Shown piece by piece: positions 9,402-18,320 of a stretch of DNA of 64,000 nt. Made by a program: the position numbers and the translations under genes. How positions within the stretch are numbered: the first letter of the stretch is position 1; every line of letters begins with the position of its first letter. The notes beneath the pieces were generated by a model. It was not told where the DNA came from and searched no databases. It saw nothing but the letters and a program-made list of their open reading frames with translations. Source of the DNA: Paenochrobactrum pullorum (GTDB lineage: Bacteria; Pseudomonadota; Alphaproteobacteria; Rhizobiales; Rhizobiaceae); the NCBI RefSeq assembly GCF_041929845.1, contig NZ_JBHEEH010000006.1, forward strand, positions 89,806 to 153,805, written 5' to 3'.

Positions 9402-9440
9402 AAAAAGCCTCCGTGCGGGAAACCACACGGAGGCTTTTTT
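9402..9440 (+). terminator. Terminator of the GlcG-like gene
   Basis: AAAAAGCCTCCGTG paired with CACACGGAGGCTTTTTT: a strong GC stem followed by six T, 17 bases after the stop codon. It is nearly symmetrical, so it may also act leftward. Confidence 0.85.
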
Positions 9441-9470
9441 ATGTGCATGTTTTAAATCTTCAAAACAAAT

Positions 9471-9503
9471 AAAAACACCGTGCGAAATTCACACGGTGTT
9501 TTT
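9471..9503. terminator. Bidirectional terminator, probably of rpmF
   Basis: AAAAACACCGTG, a 9-base loop and CACGGTGTTTTT form a perfect 12-pair stem with A- and T-runs at its ends. It lies 48 bases downstream of rpmF on the minus strand. Confidence 0.8.
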
Positions 9504-9551
9504 AATTCACAAACAATAATCTATGCACAAAGCGCAGACTATTGAAGAAGC

Positions 9552-9734
9552 TTAAGCTTCCTTCGGTGTCAGAACCTGACGACCGCGATACATACCGCTT
9601 TTCAGATCGATATGATGCGGACGGCGCAATTCACCTGAGTTTTTGTCTTCAACATAGGTAGGCGCCTTCAGGGCATCAGCCGAACGACGCATACCGCGCT
9701 TCGACGGGGAAGTTTTTCGTTTAGGTACAGCCAT
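9552..9734 (-). CDS. rpmF: 50S ribosomal protein L32
   Basis: Small basic protein of the large ribosomal subunit. The 60 residues open MAVPKRKTSPSKRGMRRSAD and end in the alphaproteobacterial type C-terminus (SGMYRGRQVLTPKEA), full length for the family. It lacks the zinc-binding cysteines of some L32 types. It follows mtgA on the same strand, an arrangement seen in Brucella relatives. The 242-base gap to mtgA probably contains the rpmF promoter. Confidence 0.97.
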   Translation of the reverse strand: MAVPKRKTSPSKRGMRRSADALKAPTYVEDKNSGELRRPHHIDLKSGMYRGRQVLTPKEA

Positions 9735-9976
9735 GGATTCTGCTCCAATGATCGGTCAATAATAGTCCGGCCCGACTCCAAAGGAGCCTGTCACATCGGA
9801 CAAGATTCCGGAAAGTGACGAGCCTATACACGTTCTGGCAGCGTTTGACCAGTCAAATTCGCATTTTTTTTGCATCATCACTGTTCTAACTCTTGCTTAT
9901 CAGTGCTTCTACACAGCATTTGACAAAGGTCAATTAAACTTATCAGCGCAGGCTTACAAACTAAGCTTAATAAATA

Positions 9977-10735
9977 TCAACGAACACAGGTGACATAAGG
10001 CCCGGCTTTTTTTGCCCGATTCTGTATGATATTGGCAGTTCTGACCATGCCGCGGCTTGGTTTTGCCGGATTGCGCACCGCTGGGTTTGGCAAAGTAACA
10101 GCCAAAAGCGAAGCTTGCTGTAAGGTCAATTTAGACGCCGAACGTTTGAAATAATGCTGCGATGCCGCTTCGATTCCGTAAATACCTGGCCCCCATTCAG
10201 CAATATTCAAGTAAATTTCCATAATGCGCTTTTTGGACAGCATCATATCCATTGCCATCGACAAGGGCAGTTCCAGCGCTTTTCTGAAATAAGAACGACC
10301 ATTCCAAAGAAAGAGATTCTTTGCCGTTTGCATTGTGATCGTCGAAGCGCCACGCGCCGGTTGACCGCTGAAGGCATCTTTTACCACCAGCGACATCTGA
10401 CGCCAGTCCACTCCGCTATGGCTGCAAAATTGGCCATCTTCAGACATCATCACAGCATTGACCAGATGGGGCGAAATATCATCAATATCGATCCATTGCC
10501 GCTCCATTGTTTGAAGCAACACCTGATCTTTAAGCATCAGCGTGGAAACCGGATGTACAAAAGGCAGTTTATATATGCCAAGCAACAGCAGCGGCAATAT
10601 AAGCAGAAATAAACCAATCTTGAAAACAAGACGCAGGCCAGCTTTACCGGCAGGCTTAGCGATGTCATCACCGTCGTCTTTGTTTTGATGAATGTCTTTT
10701 TCCACTAAACTCAGCCTGTTCTTCTTGTCCGACAA
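9977..10735 (-). CDS. mtgA: Monofunctional biosynthetic peptidoglycan transglycosylase
   Basis: GT51 glycosyltransferase that polymerises lipid II into glycan strands at the inner membrane. A 30-residue charged cytoplasmic N-terminus is followed by one membrane anchor (about residues 34-56). Catalytic Glu99 lies in SEDGQFCSHSG; the second family motif is GASTITMQTAKNLFLW, and KKRIMEIYLNIAEWG follows. At 252 residues it has the usual length of MtgA and no penicillin-binding domain. Confidence 0.95.
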   Translation of the reverse strand: MSDKKNRLSLVEKDIHQNKDDGDDIAKPAGKAGLRLVFKIGLFLLILPLLLLGIYKLPFVHPVSTLMLKDQVLLQTMERQWIDIDDISPHLVNAVMMSEDGQFCSHSGVDWRQMSLVVKDAFSGQPARGASTITMQTAKNLFLWNGRSYFRKALELPLSMAMDMMLSKKRIMEIYLNIAEWGPGIYGIEAASQHYFKRSASKLTLQQASLLAVTLPNPAVRNPAKPSRGMVRTANIIQNRAKKAGPYVTCVR

Positions 10736-10890
10736 GCCATAAACTATTTACTAAGCAGAATGAACCCATCTGCCGAAAAGTTAACAAATGATAAACAATG
10801 TTTATCGGGGCATGTTTATGATACTGATTTCATATAATCTTCAAGCTCCCATAGTTGACCCCTTGCGATAGTCTGGTAAACGCTCCTCCC

Positions 10891-11811
10891 ATGGATAAGA
10901 ACAGTCTCTCCCCCGATTTCACCGCCGCTCTTGCAGCCCGTGCCATACAGGTTGAAACCATTTTGCAATCGCTATTGGATGAGCGATTAAGAGCGGGCGA
11001 AATTGCCCGTCCGGAACGGCTGATGGCAGCCATGCGCTACGGCGTTTTGAATGGCGGCAAACGCCTGCGCCCGTTTCTGGTGATGGAAACCGCCGCCCTT
11101 TTTGGTGCCAATGAAGAAGCAGCATTGCGCGTTGCTGCTGCACTTGAAAGCATCCATTGCTATTCGCTCGTGCATGATGATCTGCCGGCAATGGACGATG
11201 ATGATCTGCGCCGTGGTCAACCGACCCTTCATAAAGCTTTTGATGAAGCCGCAGCGATTTTGGCCGGTGACAGTCTGCTCACCTATGCTTTTGACATTAT
11301 TGCCAGCAAAGAAACCGAACTGGATGCCGCCACTCGGCTGGAGCTGGTGTTAAGCCTTGCACGTGCTGCCGGCCCCGGCGGCATGGCAGGCGGCCAAGCC
11401 CTTGATTTAATGGCGGAAGAACAAAGTCCGGATGAGGCTGGGATTATCACCTTGCAGGCGATGAAAACCGGCGCGCTCATTCGTTTTGCCTGTGAAAGCG
11501 GTGCTATTATTGGTGGTGCAACCACACAGGAACGCGAGCGTTTGGCAGAATTTGGCTCAGCTATCGGTCTTGCCTTCCAGCTTGCTGATGACCTGCTGGA
11601 TGTGACATCGGATGCAGCGCATCTTGGCAAAGCCGCTGGCAAAGATGCGGATGCCGGGAAAGCCACATTAGTGGCGCTTCATGGTATTGACTGGACACGC
11701 AAGCAATTGGCGGGTTTGGTAGCGCAAGCTGAAGAACTGCTGGAACCTTTTGGCGAGAAGGCCGGGATTTTAAAGCAAGCCGCCCATTTTATCGCGCATC
11801 GACAAAGCTAA
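10891..11811 (+). CDS. ispA: Farnesyl diphosphate synthase (polyprenyl synthetase)
   Basis: Short-chain E-polyprenyl diphosphate synthase making geranyl and farnesyl diphosphate from IPP and DMAPP. First Asp-rich motif DDLPAMD is at residues 96-102, the second is LADDLLD near 235, and GGKRLRP (55-61) binds diphosphate. The DDxxxxD spacing of the first motif is the bacterial short-chain type. A longer frame opens at a TTG at 10855, but the ATG at 10891 matches family length; no clear Shine-Dalgarno is visible at either. It converges with ispG, another isoprenoid gene. Confidence 0.93.
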   Translation: MDKNSLSPDFTAALAARAIQVETILQSLLDERLRAGEIARPERLMAAMRYGVLNGGKRLRPFLVMETAALFGANEEAALRVAAALESIHCYSLVHDDLPAMDDDDLRRGQPTLHKAFDEAAAILAGDSLLTYAFDIIASKETELDAATRLELVLSLARAAGPGGMAGGQALDLMAEEQSPDEAGIITLQAMKTGALIRFACESGAIIGGATTQERERLAEFGSAIGLAFQLADDLLDVTSDAAHLGKAAGKDADAGKATLVALHGIDWTRKQLAGLVAQAEELLEPFGEKAGILKQAAHFIAHRQS

Positions 11812-11825
11812 ACACTTAACAAATA

Positions 11826-11862
11826 AAAAGGCCGATGTTTATTTAAAACACCGGCTTTTTTA
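11826..11862 (+). terminator. Terminator between ispA and ispG
   Basis: GGCCGATGTT and AACACCGGC form a stem with one mismatch, bounded by an A-run and followed by six T. Probably serves ispA; ispG ends 17 bases to the right and may share it. Confidence 0.75.
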
Positions 11863-11878
11863 TAAGTCAATTTAAGCT

Positions 11879-13162
11879 TCAAGCCTCAATTTCCATTGGT
11901 TCTTTAGCACCCAGACCAAACCGATTTTCGATATATTCAGCTACCATTTTCTGGAAATCTTCAGCAATGGCGGTCCCACGCAAAGTGGTTACTTTTTTAC
12001 CATCGACAAAAACCGGCGCAGATGGCGTTTCACCGGTACCCGGCAGTGAAATGCCGATATCGGCATGTTTCGATTCGCCCGGTCCATTGACGATGCAACC
12101 CATCACTGCCACAGAAAGCGCCTCGACGCCTGGATATTTCTCACGCCAGATCGGCATGTTTTTACGAATATCGTCCTGAATGGTCTGCGCCAATTCCTGA
12201 AACACAGTCGAAGTGGTGCGGCCGCAACCAGGGCATGCTGCAACAATAGGAATGAACTGCCGGAAACCCATCGTTTGCAACAATTCCTGCGAGACCTGCA
12301 CTTCACGGGTACGGTCGCCGCCCGGTTCCGGCGTCAGCGAAATGCGGATTGTGTCGCCGATTCCCTGCTGCAACAAGATCCCCATTGAAGCAGATGATGC
12401 GACCACGCCCTTGGTACCCATGCCCGCTTCGGTCAGTCCCAGATGCAGCGCATGATTGGAGCGACGTGCTAGTTCTGTATAAACCGCGATCAAATCCTGC
12501 ACCTGACTGACTTTGGCAGACAGGATGATTTTATCGCGCGGCAGACCAATTTCTTCCGCCAGATCAGCAGAGATCAGCGCAGATTGCACAATCGCTTCAC
12601 GCATCACTTGCTGAGCAGTGAGTGGCGCACCTTCCGCCTGATTGCGATCCATTAAAGTGGTCAACAATTCCTGATCAAGCGAACCCCAATTGACACCGAT
12701 ACGCACCGGCTTGTTGTAGCGAATTGCCATTTCGACAATATCGGCAAACTGCTTGTCTTTTTTATCTTTGAAGCCAACATTGCCCGGATTGATACGATAT
12801 TTCGCCAAAGCCTCGGCACAGGCCGGATGATCAGCCAGCAATTTATGGCCGATATAATGGAAATCACCCACCAGCGGCACATCAAGACCCAGACGCTCAA
12901 GACGTTCGCGAATTTTAGGCACAGCCGCTGCCGACTCGTCACGATCAACGGTAATGCGCACCAGTTCAGAACCTGCATGATGAAGGGCTGCAACCTGCGC
13001 CACAGTGCCATCAATATCAGCCGTGTCCGTATTGGTCATCGACTGCACCACCACAGGCGCGCCGCCGCCCACCATCACACCGCCAACATCCACGCCAACT
13101 GACGTGCGACGGGCAAAAGGGTGCGAAAAATAGCTGATTTGTTCGGAGGCCATTTTATTCAA
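11879..13162 (-). CDS. ispG: 4-hydroxy-3-methylbut-2-enyl diphosphate synthase (IspG/GcpE)
   Basis: Iron-sulfur enzyme of the MEP pathway converting MEcPP to HMBPP. The 427-residue protein has the TIM-barrel domain first and the [4Fe-4S] domain last, with cluster ligands Cys310 and Cys313 (CPGCGRT), Cys356 (GCIVNGPGE) and the nearby Glu364. The insert of some eukaryotic and chlamydial forms is absent. It faces ispA tail to tail. No sign of coupling to the MFS gene upstream. Confidence 0.96.
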   Translation of the reverse strand: MNKMASEQISYFSHPFARRTSVGVDVGGVMVGGGAPVVVQSMTNTDTADIDGTVAQVAALHHAGSELVRITVDRDESAAAVPKIRERLERLGLDVPLVGDFHYIGHKLLADHPACAEALAKYRINPGNVGFKDKKDKQFADIVEMAIRYNKPVRIGVNWGSLDQELLTTLMDRNQAEGAPLTAQQVMREAIVQSALISADLAEEIGLPRDKIILSAKVSQVQDLIAVYTELARRSNHALHLGLTEAGMGTKGVVASSASMGILLQQGIGDTIRISLTPEPGGDRTREVQVSQELLQTMGFRQFIPIVAACPGCGRTTSTVFQELAQTIQDDIRKNMPIWREKYPGVEALSVAVMGCIVNGPGESKHADIGISLPGTGETPSAPVFVDGKKVTTLRGTAIAEDFQKMVAEYIENRFGLGAKEPMEIEA

Positions 13163-13309
13163 TTCATCCAGGATTTTTTAAACTACTCGATGGCTGCGCG
13201 TTGATGATCACAAATATCAAGTGCCATAAATTTATGGCTTTATATAGTCCCTTACAAGTCGCATGTCGCCCCTTGTCGCGCCAATCATGCAAAATTTTAT
13301 TGGCTTTTC

Positions 13310-14506
13310 TTACTGGCCATCATGATTATGGTCAGCAAAACGCGCCAACCTTGAAAAGGTCAACACCACAAGCAGTAAAACCGGCAAACAGGCGAAGACC
13401 AGCGCAAAGCCATGAAACTTTGCAATCCAGCCAATCAGCGATGGGGCCACTAATGTACCGGAGTAACCAAGGCTGGTGGCAATCGACAGGCTGACGCTTG
13501 GCACCACCCCCGGCACATTGCCGGCCATTGAAAAGATGATCGGCGCCATATTGGAAATGCCGATGCCGCAAACTGCAAAACCTGCAATAGCCAGCCAGGG
13601 TGTCGGCGCAAAAGCTGCCATCAATAATCCAGTGATTGCCACCAGCGTGCAGACCCGCAATGTTTTCACTGCCCCAAAACGATCGCGCACACTATCACCG
13701 GCAAAGCGCATCAATGCCATTGTGAGGGAAAAGGCGGCAAAAGCAAAACTGGCCGTTTCTACCGAGGCACCATAATCTTGGCGCAGATAATAACTGCCCC
13801 AATCCATGATCGCCCCTTCCGGTATCATCGAAAACAATGCCAGCAGTCCAATCAGCCACGGCAATGGTTGTTTGGGCAAACTCAACTTCACACGTTCACT
13901 GGCCTCGCTAATTTTGTCTTCCAGAATATTGGGCCAAGCCAACACAATTAAAATACCGGCCACCACAGAAACAACTGCCCCATGAGCAATAGAGCCGATA
14001 TTGGTCATAAGATAACCGGCTGTTCCAGCTCCAAGCAAACCGCCTAGGCTCCAAAAAGCATGACATGAAGACATGACCGCGCGGCGCAATGATTTTTCCA
14101 TCGCCACCGCATTGGTATTCATCGCCACGTCCATTGTAGCGATAAATCCGCCAAAATAGAAAAGCACAATCACTGCCACAATTTCATGCTGCACCAGACT
14201 GATCAAAAACAACACGGGCACGACTGCAACTGCCGATATTTTAACGATACTGGCCGAGCCGAAACGCGCGCACAATGCACCGGATAATGGCATAAACAAT
14301 ACTGAGCCGATGCCGAAAATTAGGATCATCAGCCCCATTTGCGCACTATCAAAACCTAAACGCGCAGCAAATTCCGGAATTCTGGGTGCCCAGCTGCCAA
14401 AAATATAGCCATTCATTAAAAACAGAAGCGCTACAGCAAAACGTGCAGGCGGAAAAGATACTTTAAAGCGCTGTTGCAGCACCGCTATATTAAAAAAATT
14501 TGTCAA
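13310..14506 (-). CDS. MFS transporter, YbjJ-like
   Basis: Twelve-helix major facilitator carrier of 398 residues. The N-terminal half carries FGSWAPRIPEFAARLG and GGFIATMDVAMNTNAVAMEK, which resemble the E. coli YbjJ group; their substrates are unknown. The frame starts at a TTG at 14506 with a weak Shine-Dalgarno sequence; the GTG eight codons on or the ATG at residue 32 cannot be excluded. Single-gene unit; the 146-base gap to ispG separates them. Confidence 0.82.
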   Translation of the reverse strand: MTNFFNIAVLQQRFKVSFPPARFAVALLFLMNGYIFGSWAPRIPEFAARLGFDSAQMGLMILIFGIGSVLFMPLSGALCARFGSASIVKISAVAVVPVLFLISLVQHEIVAVIVLFYFGGFIATMDVAMNTNAVAMEKSLRRAVMSSCHAFWSLGGLLGAGTAGYLMTNIGSIAHGAVVSVVAGILIVLAWPNILEDKISEASERVKLSLPKQPLPWLIGLLALFSMIPEGAIMDWGSYYLRQDYGASVETASFAFAAFSLTMALMRFAGDSVRDRFGAVKTLRVCTLVAITGLLMAAFAPTPWLAIAGFAVCGIGISNMAPIIFSMAGNVPGVVPSVSLSIATSLGYSGTLVAPSLIGWIAKFHGFALVFACLPVLLLVVLTFSRLARFADHNHDGQ

Positions 14507-14658
14507 GGAAGCGTACGCCGCGTTGGTTTAAAGCATGAAAATACAGTTCGTCATCGCTCTTGTTTCAAAAACATGTAGATATGTCAAAATAATAGCTCAT
14601 CACAAAATTGCGACAGATACCCAACGTGGCTAGTTCGACAGACAAGTTGGAACAAAAA

Positions 14659-14692
14659 TGCCCCCGCTATTGGATGACAAACAGCGGGGGCA
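14659..14692 (-). terminator. Terminator of the liv operon
   Basis: TGCCCCCGCT, a 14-base loop and AGCGGGGGCA make a strong stem. Read leftward it is followed by TTTTTGTT, placing it 24 bases after livK. Confidence 0.85.
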
Positions 14693-14715
14693 TTTATTAA
14701 GATTGCGGTCAAATA

Positions 14716-15843
14716 TTATTCGGCCAGAACCTGCTGTTCGTAGACATAATTGCCATCAGCATTTTTCTTCCATTCATACATGACGTAACCCGGCAATTCA
14801 GCATCACCTTTGGCATCAAAAGAAAGCGCACCAAGTGCTGTCGGGAAAGGTCCCTTTTCTTTCAGTGCTGCAGCTACCTGCTGCGGGTCATTGCTGCCTG
14901 CAGCAGCAGCTGCTGCTGCAATCGCCTGTGCCGCGGCATAAGAGTAGATGGTGTAAGCTTCAGGCTCGAAACCTGCCGCACGGAACTTCTCAACCAGTTC
15001 CTTATTGGCAGGATCCACACGCGGATCAGGACCAAAGGTATTGAGTGTGCCGATCACAGCGTCACCGGCGATTGATGCCAATTCATTATTCACGATCGCA
15101 TCACCGGAAATGACCGGAACCTTCAGGTTGTTTTCGGCCAGCTGTCGGATAAGCAAACCACCTTCAGTGTGGACACCACCCCAATAGATAGCTTCAACAC
15201 CAGCAGCTTTTGCTTTGGTGATCAGCGCCGAGAAGTCTTTTTCGCCAACATTGACGCCTTCATAAAGAACTTCTTTCACACCAAGTTCGTTAAACTTCTT
15301 CTTGGTGGCATCAGCCAGACCCTGACCATAAGGTGTTTTGTCGTGAACGACTGCGATTTTCTTATCTTTGAAATGTTTCGCAATATATTCACCGGCAACA
15401 ATACCTTGCTGGTCATCACGGCCACAGGTACGGAACACGTTCCACAGGCCTTTTTCGGTATAAGCTGGGTTGGTCGCACCCGGGCTGATCATCAAAATAC
15501 CGTTTTCGGCATAAACATCAGCTGCCGGAATGGCGACGCCTGAATTATAGGGGCCGATCACAAACTGAACACCGTCACCGGCAAATTTATTCGCAACCGA
15601 AATCCCCTGTTTAGGGTCGGAAACGTCATCGCCAATAACAATTTTGATTTGCTCGCCATTCATACCGCCATTGGCGTTGATTTCAGCAATCGCAGCCTCT
15701 GCGCCCTTCAAAATCTGCGCGCCATAGGTGGCGTTCGGACCCGTCATCGGTGCGCCGACACCCACCAAAACATCAGCCCAGGCACCGCCGCTTACTGCCA
15801 GCAATGCGGAAAGAGCAACACCAGTAAATAATGTTTTTTTCAA
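14716..15843 (-). CDS. livK: Branched-chain amino-acid ABC transporter, periplasmic binding protein
   Basis: Periplasmic receptor of a Liv-type importer (type I binding fold, Leu/Ile/Val family). I choose the TTG at 15843: GGAG lies upstream at good spacing and the protein then opens with a clean signal peptide (KKTLFTGVALSALLAVSGG, cleavage after AWA at residue 23). The frame runs 16 codons further up but that would displace the signal. ADVLVGVGAPMTGPNATYG is the usual start of the mature domain. Last gene of the operon, 111 bases after the DUF6867-type gene, and probably the most abundant product. Confidence 0.94.
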   Translation of the reverse strand: MKKTLFTGVALSALLAVSGGAWADVLVGVGAPMTGPNATYGAQILKGAEAAIAEINANGGMNGEQIKIVIGDDVSDPKQGISVANKFAGDGVQFVIGPYNSGVAIPAADVYAENGILMISPGATNPAYTEKGLWNVFRTCGRDDQQGIVAGEYIAKHFKDKKIAVVHDKTPYGQGLADATKKKFNELGVKEVLYEGVNVGEKDFSALITKAKAAGVEAIYWGGVHTEGGLLIRQLAENNLKVPVISGDAIVNNELASIAGDAVIGTLNTFGPDPRVDPANKELVEKFRAAGFEPEAYTIYSYAAAQAIAAAAAAAGSNDPQQVAAALKEKGPFPTALGALSFDAKGDAELPGYVMYEWKKNADGNYVYEQQVLAE

Positions 15844-15954
15844 CTTCTCACTCCCTTTATTTTCAATTCCCCGACGGAATAAACCCGTCATTTCCGTATA
15901 ATGCTATTTTTAAATTATGCTTATATTAAACGGCCGGTTTAGCTGGATCAGTGA

Positions 15955-16299
15955 CTATTTAGCCCTCCACGACAACATTGATGCCTTTTCATACAGCCAG
16001 CTATATTGGCTGACCATCTGATTAACTCTGGTATATCTGAACCCGATAGAACCAATTATGATCAATATAATCGTATCTACCAGATAATAATGCAATGAAA
16101 GCATAGTACCTTCGAATAAGGCGTGATGGATGAAGCGCACGGCCACTCCGAGCGGGATCAGATAACACAGCAATGTAGTATAAGGACGCCAAGTCTGCGC
16201 GCATGCGCGCCCTGTCATCCACGCAGCCCAACCGCCAAGCAGGCAGGTGATCAGGATAAACAGCCAGATTGATGGTTCTTCGTAAAGAATTCCCTGCAT
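15955..16299 (-). CDS. Small membrane protein of liv operons (DUF6867-like)
   Basis: 114 residues with three to four hydrophobic segments (LFILITCLLGGWAAWMTG, TTLLCYLIPLGVAVRFI, VDTIILIIIGSIGF). From memory it matches DUF6867, a family found between livF and livK in Rhizobiales; I could not check by search. No enzyme motif. Position inside the liv operon, 12 bases after livF, suggests an accessory part of the transporter, but no function is established. Confidence 0.75.
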   Translation of the reverse strand: MQGILYEEPSIWLFILITCLLGGWAAWMTGRACAQTWRPYTTLLCYLIPLGVAVRFIHHALFEGTMLSLHYYLVDTIILIIIGSIGFRYTRVNQMVSQYSWLYEKASMLSWRAK

Positions 16300-16311
16300 G
16301 ATTTTGCTCCC

Positions 16312-17046
16312 TTAATGCCTTCCGCCTTCGAGATAGGCAGCCCGCACTTCCGGATTTGCCAGTAAATCTACGCCGGAACCGCTCATCGTGATGGAACCAT
16401 TGACCATCACATAGCCACGATCGGCCAGTTTCAACGCACCAAACGCATTCTGCTCCACTAAAAATACAGTCAAACCGCGCGAGCGGTTGAGCTCTTTAAT
16501 GGCTTCAAAGATCTGCTTAACGATCAATGGTGCCAAGCCCAATGAAGGTTCATCCAGCAACAGCAAACGCGGACGCGCCATCAATGCACGGGCGATAGCA
16601 AGCATTTGCTGTTCACCGCCTGAAAGCGTGCCGCCACGTTGATGCATACGCTCTTTCAAACGGGGAAAGAGATCAAACATCAATGCAACATCTTCTTCAA
16701 AGAAGCGCTGATTATCGAGGCTCGCCCCCATTTGCAGATTTTCATAAACCGTCATACGCGGGAAAATGCGTCTGCCTTCAGGTGACTGCGCAATACGAAG
16801 ATGCGCAATCAGATGCGGCGGCGTATTGGTAATATCCTGTCCGTCAAAAATAACACGCCCTGTACGCGCACGCGGCATACCAAAAATCGTCATCATCAAG
16901 GTCGACTTACCGGCACCATTGGCACCAATGAGGGTGACAATTTCCCCGTCATTCACAACCATATCAATGCCCTTAAGCGCACAAATATTGCCGTAATAAG
17001 TTTCAACCTTATCGATCACCAGAAGCGGATTTTTATCCTGCATCAT
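16312..17046 (-). CDS. livF: Branched-chain amino-acid ABC transporter ATPase LivF
   Basis: One of the two nucleotide-binding subunits powering Liv import. Walker A GANGAGKST (41-49), signature LSGGEQ (141-146) and Walker B LLLLDE (161-166) are intact, and the 244-residue length is normal. Its start overlaps the livG stop by four bases (ATGA), which implies translational coupling. GRRIFPRMTVYENL is the usual Q-loop-region sequence of LivF. Confidence 0.95.
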   Translation of the reverse strand: MMQDKNPLLVIDKVETYYGNICALKGIDMVVNDGEIVTLIGANGAGKSTLMMTIFGMPRARTGRVIFDGQDITNTPPHLIAHLRIAQSPEGRRIFPRMTVYENLQMGASLDNQRFFEEDVALMFDLFPRLKERMHQRGGTLSGGEQQMLAIARALMARPRLLLLDEPSLGLAPLIVKQIFEAIKELNRSRGLTVFLVEQNAFGALKLADRGYVMVNGSITMSGSGVDLLANPEVRAAYLEGGRH

Positions 17047-18320
17047 TCATCCCCTTCAGTCTGAGTTTTATGACTGGTAGGGACATTTCCTGCCTCAACC
17101 CGCTTTGAAAACTCCGTATCCTGTCCGGCAGTCAGCAACTTTGCCTGCCCCACCCAATCTTCACGCTCAATCCGGCCACCGAAGGCGAGAAAAGCATCAA
17201 ATTCGGCAATATCGGCTTCATCCCAAGCTGCAATCTGATCAAAGTGGAAAATGCCGTGCTTGTTCAGTTTTTCTTCGTTCACCGCACCGACACCTTTAAT
17301 CAGGGTCAAATTATCCGGTGCATCGCCGCGTGGTGCCTGAAGCGCGCCTTTAGGCATAAAGCTTGACGCAAGCTTTTCTTCAGCGGCATGATCACCCTGT
17401 TCAGCCAAAGCTTCCTTAGCCAAAGCGACAGTCACAAAATCAGCTGCATTACCGCTGGCAGGAGCATCTTCAATCAGCTCCGCCACTTCATCATCATCAA
17501 CACCCAGATAGGCCGCAATCACTTTCGGATCATCACGGACAAATTCCGGTGTGCCGTCAGAGATTTTGGTGCCATATTCCAGCACGATGACATGGTCGGA
17601 GATTTCCATAACCACCGACATATCGTGCTCGATGAGCAAAATAGAGGTGCCGGTTTCATTTTTAATATCCAACAACAGCTTGTTGAGCTGCGCCGACTCA
17701 CGCGGATTAAGACCAGCTGCCGGCTCATCCAGACAAAGCATTTCCGGTTCGGTGCACATGGCGCGGGCAATTTCCAAGCGCCGCTGATCACCATAAGGCA
17801 GATCCCCGGCCGGATCATCAGCACGCTCAATCAAATTGATTTTTTCAAGCCAACGGCTGGCTTTTTCAATCGATTCCTTGGCGGCACGCTTGTAAGCCGG
17901 CAATCCCAATAGGCCGAGAATTGTATAACCGGATGAAGTCATCAGCTTATTATGCTGTGCGACCAGCAAATTTTCCAAAACTGTCAGGCCGGTAAACAGG
18001 CGAATATTCTGGAATGTTCGTGCCACATGCGCTTTCTGCGTGATTTTAAAATCAGGCAACCGTTCCAGCAAAAACTGTTCGCCGGATTTTCGCGTCATCG
18101 TCAACATACCGCCGGTTGGTTTATAAAAACCGGTAATGCAGTTGAACACGGTGGTTTTACCGGCACCATTGGGGCCGATAATTGCAGTAATTTCACCACG
18201 CTTGACATTAAAAGACAGGTCATTGATTGCAACCAGTCCGCCAAAGCGCATGGATAAATGTTCTACCTTGAGAATATCATCTCCGGTCATATTGGCGGAC
18301 ATCATATGTGCTTTATCCAT
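17043..18320 (-). CDS. livG: Branched-chain amino-acid ABC transporter ATPase LivG with extra C-terminal domain
   Basis: ATPase domain at residues 16-274: Walker A GPNGAGKTT (49-57), signature variant YGDQRRLEIA (186-195) and Walker B MLCLDEP (194-200 region). Ordinary LivG ends about here (250-290 residues), but this protein runs to 425. After an acidic Ala/Glu-rich linker (about 275-335) comes LTLIKGVGAVNEEKLNKHGI and FDQIAAWDEADIAEFDAFL with GRIEREDWVGQAK (about 338-395). This is the helix-hairpin-helix-like module that alphaproteobacteria append to other proteins such as NuoE. Its role here is unknown. Overlaps livM by one base and livF by four. Confidence 0.93.
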   Translation of the reverse strand: MDKAHMMSANMTGDDILKVEHLSMRFGGLVAINDLSFNVKRGEITAIIGPNGAGKTTVFNCITGFYKPTGGMLTMTRKSGEQFLLERLPDFKITQKAHVARTFQNIRLFTGLTVLENLLVAQHNKLMTSSGYTILGLLGLPAYKRAAKESIEKASRWLEKINLIERADDPAGDLPYGDQRRLEIARAMCTEPEMLCLDEPAAGLNPRESAQLNKLLLDIKNETGTSILLIEHDMSVVMEISDHVIVLEYGTKISDGTPEFVRDDPKVIAAYLGVDDDEVAELIEDAPASGNAADFVTVALAKEALAEQGDHAAEEKLASSFMPKGALQAPRGDAPDNLTLIKGVGAVNEEKLNKHGIFHFDQIAAWDEADIAEFDAFLAFGGRIEREDWVGQAKLLTAGQDTEFSKRVEAGNVPTSHKTQTEGDE

